Below, piece by piece: positions 56,750-64,000 of a stretch of 64,000 nt of DNA. The first letter of the stretch is position 1. Every line of letters begins with the position of its first letter. The notes beneath the pieces were generated by a model. That model saw only the letters and a list, made by a program, of their open reading frames with translations. It was not told the DNA's origin and did not search any database. This DNA comes from Bacteroides caecimuris. Its GTDB lineage: Bacteria > Bacteroidota > Bacteroidia > Bacteroidales > Bacteroidaceae. The stretch spans positions 4,100,001-4,164,000 of the forward strand of contig NZ_CP015401.2 of NCBI RefSeq assembly GCF_001688725.2, given 5' to 3'. The translations under genes and the position numbers were made by a program.

Positions 56750-57448
56750 TCAAACTCCCAACAATTGTTTCAATTCGCCCATTCCTTCAGAAGCCCCCTT
56801 CTGAATTACATGTATCGAACGGGAAGTATGTGTATCTACCGGTTTCGGATCAATCAGATACACCTCTGCTCCTCTCGGTACATAATGAAGCAGTCCCGCC
56901 GCAGGATATACATTAAGCGACGTACCGATAATGACGAAAATATCTGCTTTCTCCACATAGCGGATAGCTGTTTCAATTTCCGGCACGGCTTCTCCAAACC
57001 ATACAATGAAAGGGCGTAATTGAGTGCCGTCACCGGCCTTGTCTCCCATCTTCACTTCATATTCTTCCGGTTTCAGCTCTTTTACAAATTGAGGATTATA
57101 TGGATCTCTGCTGGAACATACCTTTGTCAGTTCGCCATGCAGGTGAATGATGTGGCTGCTGCCGGCGCGTTCATGCAGATTATCCACATTCTGCGTCACT
57201 ACCGTTACATGGAAGTTTTTCTCCAGTTCCGCCAACAATTCATGTCCACGGTTCGGATTCACTTCCAACAACTGTTTACGGCGTTCATTATAGAAATTAA
57301 TCACCAGAGCCGGGTCGCGCTGATAACCTTCAGGAGTAGCCACCTGCTCCACAGGATATTTATCCCACAAACCGCCCGCATCCCGGAATGTACTAATCCC
57401 GCTCTCGGTACTCATACCGGCACCCGTCAAAACTACCAGATTCTTCAT
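56750..57448 (-). CDS. NAD-dependent sirtuin deacylase (SIR2), zinc-less type
   Basis: 232 residues from the ATG at 57448, chosen because MKNLVVLTGAGMSTESGI is the canonical start; the longer frame has 16 extra hydrophobic codons upstream of the message. GAG (9-11), QNVDNLHERAG, catalytic His in HLHGEL and a RPFIVWFGE segment identify the family. The zinc site is lost: only one Cys (KVCSS) is present where four are expected. It uses NAD to remove acyl groups from lysines. It faces the methyltransferase fragment tail to tail. Confidence 0.93.
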   Translation of the reverse strand: MKNLVVLTGAGMSTESGISTFRDAGGLWDKYPVEQVATPEGYQRDPALVINFYNERRKQLLEVNPNRGHELLAELEKNFHVTVVTQNVDNLHERAGSSHIIHLHGELTKVCSSRDPYNPQFVKELKPEEYEVKMGDKAGDGTQLRPFIVWFGEAVPEIETAIRYVEKADIFVIIGTSLNVYPAAGLLHYVPRGAEVYLIDPKPVDTHTSRSIHVIQKGASEGMGELKQLLGV

Positions 57449-57477
57449 TATTGTTCCTTCTTTTTTTAATAGCCACA

Positions 57478-57485
57478 CAAATGTA
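57478..57485 (-). promoter_or_regulatory. -7 promoter box of the sirtuin gene
   Basis: TACATTTG on the minus strand, 29 bp upstream of the ATG at 57448. Its position rules out the longer start at 57496. Confidence 0.5.
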
Positions 57486-57615
57486 ATCAGAATCATCGAA
57501 TAAAAGAAGACTTTCTTACGCTTAATCTAATACGAAACTTTAAAGAAAAGCGATCAACTTTCACAGATATAAGAATTTTTAAATAGCAAATGCTAAATCA
57601 TTCAAATAAAACACG

Positions 57616-57623
57616 TACTTTTG
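57616..57623 (+). promoter_or_regulatory. -7 promoter box of the FKBP pair
   Basis: TACTTTTG matches TAnnTTTG; a second match, TAAATTTG, lies at 57631-57638. The leader to the ATG at 57701 is about 65-70 bases. Confidence 0.5.
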
Positions 57624-57700
57624 CGTTTCATAAATTTGCAATTGATTGAAAGCTAAAACCATGAAGGTGATACATTTCAATCGCCAACAAAAAACATTAT

Positions 57701-58285
57701 ATGGATAAATTCAGTTACGCTATTGGCCTCGGAATTGGTCAAAACTTATCAAGCATGGGAATCGGAAACCTTGCGGTAGATGATTTCGCACAAGCAATCA
57801 AAGATGTATTAGAAGGCAATCAGACGGCTATCAGCCACAATGAAGCCCGCGAAATAGTAAACAAATATTTCGAAGAATTGGAATCCAAGATGGGTGCCGC
57901 TGCCATTGAGCAGGGACAGGCATTCCTCGAAGAAAACAAAAAAAGACCGGGTGTAGTGGTCCTTCCCAGCGGATTACAATATGAAATCATCAAAGAAGGA
58001 ACAGGTAAAAAGCCGCAGGCTACCGATCAGGTAAGATGCCACTATGAAGGTACATTGATCGACGGTACACTGTTCGACAGCTCTATCCAACGCGGAGAAC
58101 CGGCTGTATTCGGCGTCAACCAAGTAATCCCGGGATGGGTGGAAGCTTTGCAGCTGATGCCGGAAGGCTCTAAATGGAAACTGTATATTCCATCAGAACT
58201 CGCTTATGGCGCAAGAGGTGCCGGAGAAATGATTCCTCCTCACAGCACACTCATTTTTGAAGTAGAATTACTCGAAGTATTATAA
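57701..58285 (+). CDS. FKBP-type peptidyl-prolyl isomerase, cytoplasmic
   Basis: 194 residues. Residues about 1-80 are the helical dimerisation domain of the FklB/Mip type, and 85-194 the FKBP domain (GTLIDGTLFDSSIQRGEPAVF, VIPGWVEALQLMPEGSKW, LIFEVELLEV). It speeds proline isomerisation in folding proteins. No signal peptide is seen. The lipoprotein paralogue follows 20 bp downstream, so the cell makes a cytoplasmic and an exported form from one unit. Confidence 0.94.
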   Translation: MDKFSYAIGLGIGQNLSSMGIGNLAVDDFAQAIKDVLEGNQTAISHNEAREIVNKYFEELESKMGAAAIEQGQAFLEENKKRPGVVVLPSGLQYEIIKEGTGKKPQATDQVRCHYEGTLIDGTLFDSSIQRGEPAVFGVNQVIPGWVEALQLMPEGSKWKLYIPSELAYGARGAGEMIPPHSTLIFEVELLEVL

Positions 58286-58305
58286 ATAAAAAAATTCAAA
58301 GCAAA

Positions 58306-59184
58306 ATGAAAAAAGTTAGTATTTTTATGGCAATCGCCGCTGCAGCAAGCCTTGCTTCTTGCACAGCTCAAGCTCCTAAAGCAAATCTGAAAACAGACAT
58401 CGACTCACTGTCGTATTCTATCGGTATGGCTCAGACTCAAGGTCTGAAAGGCTATCTGACAGGCCGTCTGGATGTTGATACTACTTACATGGCAGAATTC
58501 ATCAAAGGTTTGAACGAAGGCGCAAACAAGACTAGCAAAAAAGACATCGCTTACATGGCAGGTCTGCAAATCGGCCAGCAAATCAGCAACCAGATGATGA
58601 AAGGTATCAATCAGGAATTGTTTGGCACAGACTCTACTAAAACGATCAGCAAAGAAAACTTCATGGCAGGTTTCATCGCAGGTACTTTGGAAAAAGGCGG
58701 CGTAATGACTATGGAAGCAGCTCAAGAATATACTCGTACAGCTATGGAAACAATCAAAGCAAAAGCTTTGGAAGAAAAATATGCTGACTATAAAGCTGAA
58801 AACGAAAAATTCCTTGCTGAAAACAAGACTAAAGAAGGCGTAAAAACTACTGCAAGCGGTCTGCAATACAAAGTAATCACTGAAGGTAAAGGTGAAATTC
58901 CGGCTGACACTTGCAAAGTGAAAGTGAACTACAAAGGTACTTTGATCGACGGAACAGAATTCGACAGCTCTTACAAACGTAACGAACCGTCTACTTTCCG
59001 TGCTAACCAAGTAATCAAAGGTTGGACAGAAGCATTGACTATGATGCCTGTAGGTTCTAAATGGGAACTTTACATCCCGCAAGAACTTGCTTACGGTGCA
59101 AGAGAATCTGGCAACCAAATCAAACCGTTCTCTACTTTGATTTTCGAAGTTGAACTGTTGAGCATCGAAAAAGATAAGAAATAA
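58306..59184 (+). CDS. FKBP-type peptidyl-prolyl isomerase, lipoprotein
   Basis: 292 residues with lipobox SLASC at about residue 18. An N-terminal helical dimerisation region (about 30-160) is followed by a long charged helix and a C-terminal FKBP domain (GTLIDGTEFDSSYKRNEPSTF, VIKGWTEALTMMPVGSKWELYIPQ... within the usual order). It is a periplasmic or membrane-facing folding factor like Mip/FkpA. Codon use is strongly biased, pointing to high expression. A strong terminator follows. Confidence 0.94.
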   Translation: MKKVSIFMAIAAAASLASCTAQAPKANLKTDIDSLSYSIGMAQTQGLKGYLTGRLDVDTTYMAEFIKGLNEGANKTSKKDIAYMAGLQIGQQISNQMMKGINQELFGTDSTKTISKENFMAGFIAGTLEKGGVMTMEAAQEYTRTAMETIKAKALEEKYADYKAENEKFLAENKTKEGVKTTASGLQYKVITEGKGEIPADTCKVKVNYKGTLIDGTEFDSSYKRNEPSTFRANQVIKGWTEALTMMPVGSKWELYIPQELAYGARESGNQIKPFSTLIFEVELLSIEKDKK

Positions 59185-59211
59185 GAAAGTTCTTTTCTAA
59201 ATAGAAAAAGG

Positions 59212-59247
59212 AAAGAGGCACAAAACGTTTGTGCCTCTTTTTTTGCT
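59212..59247 (+). terminator. Terminator of the FKBP unit
   Basis: AAAGAGGCACAAA (59212-59224) / TTTGTGCCTCTTT (59228-59240), 13-bp perfect stem with a 3-base loop, followed by TTTTGCTTTTT. Confidence 0.92.
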
Positions 59248-59295
59248 TTTTCCTATTTTTTCTCTCGGAAAAGAAGAATAATTAAAATAAATCTC

Positions 59296-59303
59296 TATAT
59301 TTG
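59296..59303 (+). promoter_or_regulatory. -7 promoter box of the Lrp-family gene
   Basis: TATATTTG, an exact TAnnTTTG match, 40 bp upstream of the ATG at 59344. Confidence 0.55.
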
Positions 59304-59343
59304 CTTACTATTTGATAACAACAGGAAATTACAATTTATTATT

Positions 59344-59808
59344 ATGGAAAGAATAGACAACCTCGACAGGCAGATCTTAGAGATTATCTCCCAGAATGCC
59401 CGCATCCCTTTTAAAGACGTAGCAGCCGAATGTGGAGTATCACGCGCAGCTATTCATCAGCGTGTGCAAAGACTGATTGACCTAGGTGTCATTGTAGGCT
59501 CTGGTTACCATGTGAACCCGAAATCATTGGGCTACAGAACTTGTACATACGTGGGTATCAAGCTGGAAAAAGGCTCTATGTACAAATCTGTCGTAGCGGA
59601 ATTACAAAAGATTCCCGAAATAGTGGAATGTCATTTCACTACAGGCCCGTACACAATGCTGACAAAACTTTATGCATGCGACAACGAACATCTGATGGAT
59701 TTGCTGAATAACAAAATGCAAGAAATACCAGGTGTAGTAGCTACCGAGACTTTGATTTCTCTGGAACAGAGTATCAAGAAAGAGATTCCCATCCGCGTTG
59801 AAAAATAA
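59344..59808 (+). CDS. Lrp/AsnC-family transcriptional regulator
   Basis: 154 residues. Residues about 4-60 hold the winged helix-turn-helix (LDRQILEIISQNARIPFKDV, CGVSRAAIHQRVQRL), and about 70-150 the RAM ligand-binding domain (VAELQKIPEIVECHFTTGPY). These proteins sense amino acids or related small molecules. The gene is followed by a DUF4491 gene 5 bp away, which may be co-transcribed. Confidence 0.95.
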   Translation: MERIDNLDRQILEIISQNARIPFKDVAAECGVSRAAIHQRVQRLIDLGVIVGSGYHVNPKSLGYRTCTYVGIKLEKGSMYKSVVAELQKIPEIVECHFTTGPYTMLTKLYACDNEHLMDLLNNKMQEIPGVVATETLISLEQSIKKEIPIRVEK

Positions 59809-59813
59809 TTGTG

Positions 59814-60125
59814 ATGGAGTTTCTAAATGAATATCACCTTGCAGGGTTATTCATCGGAATCTGTACCTTTTTGATTATCGGCCTTTTTCACCCCGTCGTG
59901 GTAAAGGCCGAATATTACTGGGGCACAAAATGCTGGTGGATATTTCTGGTACTCGGTATTGCCGGTGTGATTGCCTCCTTAAGTATCGATAATGTGATCT
60001 TATCTTCTTTATTAGGCGTGTTTGCGTTTTCTTCCTTCTGGACGATCAAAGAGGTTTTCGAACAGGAAGAACGGGTACAAAAAGGATGGTTCCCCAAGAA
60101 TCCGAAGCGCAAATATAAGTTCTAG
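59814..60125 (+). CDS. DUF4491-family membrane protein
   Basis: 103 residues with three predicted membrane helices (about 10-28, 42-60, 63-80) and a charged C-terminus (GWFPKNPKRKYKF). The pattern LAGLFIGICTFLIIGLFHPVVVKAEYYWG matches the Bacteroidales family DUF4491; its function is unknown. Start at ATG 59814; a GTG lies one codon upstream. Confidence 0.8.
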   Translation: MEFLNEYHLAGLFIGICTFLIIGLFHPVVVKAEYYWGTKCWWIFLVLGIAGVIASLSIDNVILSSLLGVFAFSSFWTIKEVFEQEERVQKGWFPKNPKRKYKF

Positions 60126-60158
60126 AAGCAGAGGATGATAGTTTTTTCTCGAAAGAAT

Positions 60159-60189
60159 TTGCATAATTCGACGAAAAATACTACTTTTG
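60159..60189 (+). promoter_or_regulatory. Promoter of the tRNA-Met gene
   Basis: -33 TTG (60159-60161), 20-bp spacer, -7 TACTTTTG (60182-60189), 27 bp upstream of the tRNA. This is a full match to the Bacteroides consensus. Confidence 0.7.
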
Positions 60190-60216
60190 TCACCGCATCC
60201 AGTTAATGGATACATC

Positions 60217-60290
60217 GGGCTTTTAGCTCAGTTGGTTAGAGCAACAGACTCATAATCTGGAGGTCCTAGGTTCAAGCCCTAGATGGCCCA
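60217..60290 (+). tRNA. tRNA-Met (CAT anticodon)
   Basis: A 74-base cloverleaf: acceptor GGGCTTT / ATGGCCC, D arm GCTC...GAGC, anticodon stem CAGA/TCTG with CAT at 60251-60253, T arm CTAGG/CCTAG with TTCAAGC loop, discriminator A at 60290, CCA not encoded. The acceptor has a U-U mismatch at 6-67 and a G-U at 5-68. CAT could also be an Ile2 tRNA read after lysidine change; the elongator Met form is more likely by similarity to Bacteroides tRNA-Met. It lacks initiator features. Confidence 0.92.
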
Positions 60291-60292
60291 CG

Positions 60293-60333
60293 AAAAATTC
60301 CTGTAAGTGAAATACTTACAGGAATTTTTCTTT
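60293..60333 (+). terminator. Terminator after tRNA-Met
   Basis: AAAAATTCCTGTAAGT (60293-60308) / ACTTACAGGAATTTTT (60314-60329), a 16-bp perfect stem with a 5-base loop, then CTTTT. Confidence 0.9.
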
Positions 60334-60402
60334 TATACAGTCAGAATAATGAAATTTACAAAATTAGGAACAGTGCTCCATATTGAAATAAGAATATCAA
60401 TA

Positions 60403-61179
60403 CTAAATGATTCCAAAGTGTTTCAAAGCCTTACGCAAACCGTCATTCTCAACGGTATCAGTAACAAAATCGGCTGAAGCCTTGACAAGCTCCGATGCAT
60501 TTCCCATAGCAACTCCGATACCGGCAGCTTTCAACATAGGAATATCATTACCGCCATCGCCGCAAGCCATTATTTCCGTCATTTCAATCCCATAATAATC
60601 GGCAAAAGCTGAAAGTCCGGTTGCCTTACTGATTCCTGCAAGGTTCACATCAGCAAATAAAGGATGCCAGCGTGATAAGGAAAGGTTAGACAGAAGCGGC
60701 ATTACTTGCTGTTCCATTTCATCATCGATATAAAAACAAAGCTGGCAACACTCTTTTCTGTCAAATAGTTCTTCAATGTCTACAACGGTGGGGATGGGAT
60801 GCTCTACGATTTTGGCAATCCGTTCGACAGTCGGAGTCAGCCGATTGACAAACACGCCTTCATCCAATTCAATAGCAACTGCGAAATCAAAAGCCTTTGC
60901 TATTTCCATGGCTTTCTTAAAATCGTCCTTTGGAATAAGGTGTCTCCTTATCACAGTGCCATCCGGTAAAACACAGTCAGCTCCATTCAATGCAATAATT
61001 CCATCATACGGAACAGCAGCTATTTCATGAAGGTCGCCTGCCGCTCTACCGGTAGCAATGACTATTCGAATCCCACGGTCATGAATCTCCTTAAGAGCTT
61101 CAACAGAAGATTGCAGTACTTTATGAGTCTCAAAACTCACTAATGTTCCATCTACATCGAGCATGATTGCTTTTATCAT
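60403..61179 (-). CDS. HAD-superfamily phosphatase (Cof type)
   Basis: 258 residues, Cof/HAD-IIB group: motif I DVDGTLV at 8-14 with the nucleophile Asp, motif II IATGRAAGD, motif III Lys region in the middle and motif IV ACGDGGNDIPML, with a C2-type cap between. Such enzymes remove phosphate from sugar phosphates or cofactors in the cytoplasm; substrate not defined. It is in its own unit behind a TAACTTTG -7 box at 61226-61219, between tRNA-Met and the sigma factor gene. Confidence 0.92.
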   Translation of the reverse strand: MIKAIMLDVDGTLVSFETHKVLQSSVEALKEIHDRGIRIVIATGRAAGDLHEIAAVPYDGIIALNGADCVLPDGTVIRRHLIPKDDFKKAMEIAKAFDFAVAIELDEGVFVNRLTPTVERIAKIVEHPIPTVVDIEELFDRKECCQLCFYIDDEMEQQVMPLLSNLSLSRWHPLFADVNLAGISKATGLSAFADYYGIEMTEIMACGDGGNDIPMLKAAGIGVAMGNASELVKASADFVTDTVENDGLRKALKHFGII

Positions 61180-61218
61180 AACATCTATATTTTTTATTTA
61201 CAGTCTATTACCCAGCGA

Positions 61219-61226
61219 CAAAGTTA
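61219..61226 (-). promoter_or_regulatory. -7 promoter box of the HAD phosphatase
   Basis: TAACTTTG on the minus strand, 39 bp upstream of the ATG at 61179, an exact TAnnTTTG match. Confidence 0.5.
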
Positions 61227-61265
61227 CTGAAAAAAATCCCCATAGCAGGTATACCTCCAATACAT

Positions 61266-61305
61266 AAAACAAAAAAGGCAAAAGGAAACGAGATCCTTTT
61301 GCCTT
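61266..61305 (-). terminator. Terminator of the sigma-factor gene
   Basis: AAGGCAAAAGGA (61275-61286) / TCCTTTTGCCTT (61294-61305), 12-bp perfect stem; on the minus strand followed by TTTTTTGTTTT (the loop is 7 bases). Confidence 0.85.
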
Positions 61306-61343
61306 ATACCTATTGATACCTACTGAAAAATGATAGTGAACGT

Positions 61344-61847
61344 TTAGCGGAAGTCCTTCAACTCTTCTTGTAATTTCTGACGGGTAAAAAATATGCGGCT
61401 TTTTACAGTACCTAACGGAAGATTCAACTTCTCTGCAATCTCACGGTACTTGAATCCTGAAACGTGCATAGCAAACGGAACTCTGTATTCTTTAGGCAGA
61501 GCATTGACTACGCGGTGCATTTCCTTTAAATCGTAAGCACTTTCTGTGCTTTCAAAACCTGACTCTTGTGGCAGATTCAGATGATAGAGGTTTTCAGTCT
61601 GATCGACAAATGTCTGATCGCGCACTACTTTGCGGTAATTATTAATAAAGATGTTCCGCATTATAGTATACATCCATCCTTTAAAATTTGTGTCGGGGGT
61701 ATATTTGTCTTCGTTATCCAATGCTTTTAATGAAGTCTCCTGTAACAAATCGTTTGCTTCTTCACGATCGGTTGTCAATTTGTATGCGAAGCGGAGTAAT
61801 TCATCCTGTACTCCTATCAGATCTTTCCTGAAGCTTACACTTTTCAT
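61344..61847 (-). CDS. ECF-like RNA polymerase sigma factor
   Basis: 167 residues. Region 2 (about 12-80: ELLRFAYKLTTDREEANDLL, FKGWMYTIMRNIFINNYRK) and region 4 (about 110-160: LPKEYRVPFAMHVSGFKYRE, LNLPLGTVKSRIFFTRQKL). No anti-sigma gene is adjacent and no SusC extension pairing is seen, so it does not look like a PUL-type sigma. It is transcribed alone and ends at a strong terminator. Trigger and regulon unknown. Confidence 0.93.
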   Translation of the reverse strand: MKSVSFRKDLIGVQDELLRFAYKLTTDREEANDLLQETSLKALDNEDKYTPDTNFKGWMYTIMRNIFINNYRKVVRDQTFVDQTENLYHLNLPQESGFESTESAYDLKEMHRVVNALPKEYRVPFAMHVSGFKYREIAEKLNLPLGTVKSRIFFTRQKLQEELKDFR

Positions 61848-62022
61848 ATACGTTATTTTTAAATTGTGAGTATTCGTTGTTATAATTTTGATGCTGCAAG
61901 TTTACGGCTTTTCAACAAATGCGGCAGGTGAAGAACAGACATTGTTGAGGGGAAAATCTATCGGTTGATAGAATTTAGGTCATTTTTGATAGGATTCAGG
62001 TGGTTTTAATCTGCCGGTATAG

Positions 62023-62189
62023 CAAAAAAATCCCATTTTGAAGTCACACCTGACTCAAAATGGGATAACACAAACAAAACAAACAATATTAGCGATTTTC
62101 ACAAACAGCTTTCTTTTTATAAGAAAAAATTCACAAGACTTAATTTTAGAATATGTCGCTTAAACATTCTATTTATGGGAACAAAAATA
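62023..62189 (-). ncRNA. Candidate small RNA ending at an orphan terminator
   Basis: On the minus strand a -7 box TATTTTTG (62189-62182) is followed about 116 bp later by a perfect 12-bp hairpin (TCAAAATGGGAT / ATCCCATTTTGA at 62030-62066 on the plus strand) and then eight T residues. No gene of more than about 32 codons lies between. The predicted transcript is about 150 bases. It could be a free small RNA or an early-terminated leader of the sigma-factor gene; the sigma start lies 176 bp beyond. Confidence 0.4.
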
Positions 62190-62326
62190 TTACTTTCCGG
62201 TAAAAAGGAATGCATAATTTAAGAATAGTTATGAAAAATAATTGTTTTATGCATAAAGAACTGTGTCTGACTATAACGAATTATATTTCATGACTTAATA
62301 TAAAAGACTCATAAATTAGTCTTTCG

Positions 62327-62458
62327 GAGGCTGTCTAAAAAGTCGGCTCTATCCTCGTTCTCCTCCTTCAGGAAGGTTGCTCTCCCCCGATAACGGGGAA
62401 GTCGGAGGGGATGAGTACCCGTAGGGAGGGGGGGATGTAAATTCTCCGACTTCTTTTT
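62327..62458. mobile_element. MITE-like element (copy 2, right end lost)
   Basis: Left end GAGGCTGTCTAAAAAGTCGG (62327-62346) matches the copy at 48733, followed by the same kind of CTCCTTCAGGAAGG core and a GGAGGGGGGG stretch. The right side keeps the CCGACTTCTTTTTT inner part but lacks the terminal AGACAGCCT. Confidence 0.6.
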
Positions 62459-62477
62459 TCACGTAAGAATTAATTTC

Positions 62478-62485
62478 TATATTTG
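62478..62485 (+). promoter_or_regulatory. -7 promoter box of the gene at 62519
   Basis: TATATTTG, an exact match, 33 bp upstream of the ATG at 62519; it rules out the longer start at 62483. Confidence 0.5.
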
Positions 62486-62518
62486 GGCAATGTACAACCA
62501 AATACCTATTTATTATCT

Positions 62519-63388
62519 ATGACTGATACTATTTCTTATCAATATGCAACTCCTTCCACATTGCAACGATCGGCCGATCGGGACGAACTGTTTCTTGCCA
62601 AATATAGCGAAATAGAAAAGAAAGAAGCCCCCTGTTTCTTTTGGGGAAAGCTGACGCAACCTTATATGACGGCACGTTGCCTTATTGCATTATCCAACGT
62701 TGTGCAGTCCAGTTTCAATCTGACGCCGGCACAACTTGAGATGCTGAAAGATCCGATTGTAACGGCCGGAAATAATCGTCTGCGCTTTGAAGGATTTTCT
62801 AATTGTGCAGGTGTATACGCCAGGGTGGATGTACTTCCTGACGGACACGACGGAGAATTCCTGGAAAACGGAACAACGAATGTAGATTTTAATCCCGGAA
62901 TGATTTCCGCTTTAGGAGGAATAGGCAGACAAGAAAATGTAGTAATGTCGGTCGGTCCCAAAGAAGTGGGACTCTATAATAAAGGTGAGAAGGTGATAGA
63001 GCGAAAAGTGCCTCTTCCCGTAAAATGGATAAAGGGGCTGACTACGGTACAGCTTTATCAGTCCGTTGCCGAAAAGGTCTATTCCTTCAATCGCATACAA
63101 GCCTTGCAACTCTTCCAGACACTGCCGAAAACTAGTGTGAAATGTGACTATTATTTAGTGATGCGTGGTCAAAAACCTGCCTTTTCACCGGTGAAAAGTA
63201 TGAATGCCATCTGTATTGGAGGAGTCCATCGTTTACGCTTGCTCGAACCCTTGCTTCCGTTTGCTGATGAACTGAAAGTATTTGCACATCCTACTATGCA
63301 ATCTACTATCTGGCAACTCTATTTCGGTCCGGTCCGCTTCAGCCTTTCCCTTTCCCGCGAATGTTGGAGAGGATTCTCCGGAGAATGA
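62519..63388 (+). CDS. Probable 5' part of a SWIM-protein-type gene (no SWIM motif present)
   Basis: 289 residues from the ATG at 62519, starting MTDTISYQYATPSTLQRS and with blocks DVLPDGHDGEFLENGTTN, IGGVHRLRLLEPLLPF and FSLSLSRECWRGFSGE. The pattern resembles the N-terminal half of a Bacteroides protein that elsewhere continues past WRGFSGE to a SWIM zinc-binding motif. Here it stops immediately after that point, in the middle of what should be a domain, and the downstream frame lacks a start. So it is likely truncated, though it may still be translated. Cytoplasmic; function unknown. Confidence 0.6.
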   Translation: MTDTISYQYATPSTLQRSADRDELFLAKYSEIEKKEAPCFFWGKLTQPYMTARCLIALSNVVQSSFNLTPAQLEMLKDPIVTAGNNRLRFEGFSNCAGVYARVDVLPDGHDGEFLENGTTNVDFNPGMISALGGIGRQENVVMSVGPKEVGLYNKGEKVIERKVPLPVKWIKGLTTVQLYQSVAEKVYSFNRIQALQLFQTLPKTSVKCDYYLVMRGQKPAFSPVKSMNAICIGGVHRLRLLEPLLPFADELKVFAHPTMQSTIWQLYFGPVRFSLSLSRECWRGFSGE

Positions 63389-64000
63389 AGAGAAGATACT
63401 AATCCCTTTTATCAAGAGATTATTGGAGTTGCCCATGAAGGACAGGCGGAAGTTGCTGCCGCTTATCCGGGAATTGCAATGGATAAAAGGCAGGTTCGCT
63501 GGTTTCAGCAGTGAGACAACCTGTAGTGCGGCGCAGGCACATTTTCTATCGGCTGTACAGTTTGTATGTGCCAACAAACGGGAGATGAATATGGCATATC
63601 ATATAAAGTCTGATATGCTTTGCAAACGACTCCCGCTACATGGAGCCTCTATTGTGTTGCTACCCTAACCGCCCGGAACCGTTGATAGCCCAGATTATCT
63701 CCAATTACATGGCTTTCGGCAGTCCGCAGGAAGACAGCAAACGTACCCTTGCCTGTGCCTTGCGCATGCTGTTGTCCTTCCATTGCCCGCTCAAAGAAAT
63801 GAGTCTGCTCCTATTAAGCGGCTCGCTGCTTTTTGTAGACAAAACAGTCCGTTCCTATGCAGCGGAGTTATGGGTAGAAGGGCTCACTGCCGGAAGAATA
63901 AACAACCGCCGGGTAGGAGAAATCCTCGCCCGGCTTATCAACATGGAACTTGCGCCGCTGAAACGCTTCACCACACAAGTGTACGAAAGCATGTACAAAC
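63386..64000 (+). pseudogene. Frameshifted second gene (DUF6493-like), cut by window edge
   Basis: Frame 1 (about 63364-63668) reads ENEEKILIPFIKRLLELPMK and onward but has no start codon. Frame 2 takes over at about 63615 with NDSRYMEPLLCCYPNRPEPL and stays open to the edge (DKTVRSYAAELWVEG, RRVGEILARLINMEL). Both look like one helical-repeat protein of the DUF6493 type that is broken by a frameshift near 63610-63640. A sequencing error is possible. Confidence 0.5.

Noticed and set aside
58405..59118. Minus-strand ORF of 237 codons opposite the FKBP lipoprotein
   Set aside because: Very rich in Phe, Ser, Cys and His, as expected from the reverse of a Lys/Glu/Ala-rich gene; no credible gene features.
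60217..60290. tRNA-Met as an integration site with an island behind it
   Set aside because: No integrase or repeated tRNA end is found nearby; the flanking genes are ordinary housekeeping genes.

Overview
The window looks like a Bacteroides chromosome (B. thetaiotaomicron/ovatus/xylanisolvens type). Evidence: paired SusC/SusD genes, a hybrid two-component system (HTCS), lipoprotein signals, and promoters carrying the Bacteroides -7 box TAnnTTTG rather than sigma-70 -10/-35 boxes.

Positions 1-40082 (all on the minus strand) hold a large polysaccharide utilization locus (PUL). Read in the direction of transcription it contains: the HTCS sensor-regulator; a GH43; an oxidoreductase cassette (Gfo/Idh, two-helix membrane protein, Gfo/Idh, DUF1080 protein, ApbE); a first SusC/SusD pair followed by GH115, a BNR-propeller enzyme and GH105; a metal-dependent phosphoesterase-like lipoprotein and an SGNH esterase; then a second unit of GH43, an IPT/NHL lipoprotein, a second SusC/SusD pair, two further surface lipoproteins and a fimbrillin-phosphoesterase fusion; and the start of a GH2 enzyme that runs off the left edge. 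The enzyme set suggests a branched plant glycan carrying arabinose and (methyl)glucuronate, such as an acidic arabinogalactan or pectic side chain; this is inference. Four promoters of the locus (HTCS, SusC-1, GH43/SusC-2 unit, GH2) share a 21-bp-spaced direct repeat placed 38-39 bp from the -7 box, a strong candidate HTCS operator.

Positions 40079-46673 hold an ADP-forming acyl-CoA synthetase, a decayed RHS-repeat gene pair with a small membrane protein, a truncated HU-like ORF, and a 1.2-kb gene-free stretch rich in repeats. Positions 46674-56723 hold metG followed by a seven-gene surface-glycan cluster (flippase, putative fucosyltransferase-like enzyme, LicD, four glycosyltransferases) ending in a methyltransferase remnant. 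Positions 56750-64000 are housekeeping: a sirtuin, two FKBP isomerases, an Lrp regulator, a DUF4491 protein, tRNA-Met, a HAD phosphatase, an ECF-like sigma factor, and a decayed gene pair at the right edge.

The most unusual non-coding structure is a set of three arrays (1291-1372, 29426-29507, 46217-46298). Each is built of four 16-bp palindromes on an exact 22-bp pitch. Two of the three sit about 95-110 bp upstream of HTCS operators. I do not recognise this element.
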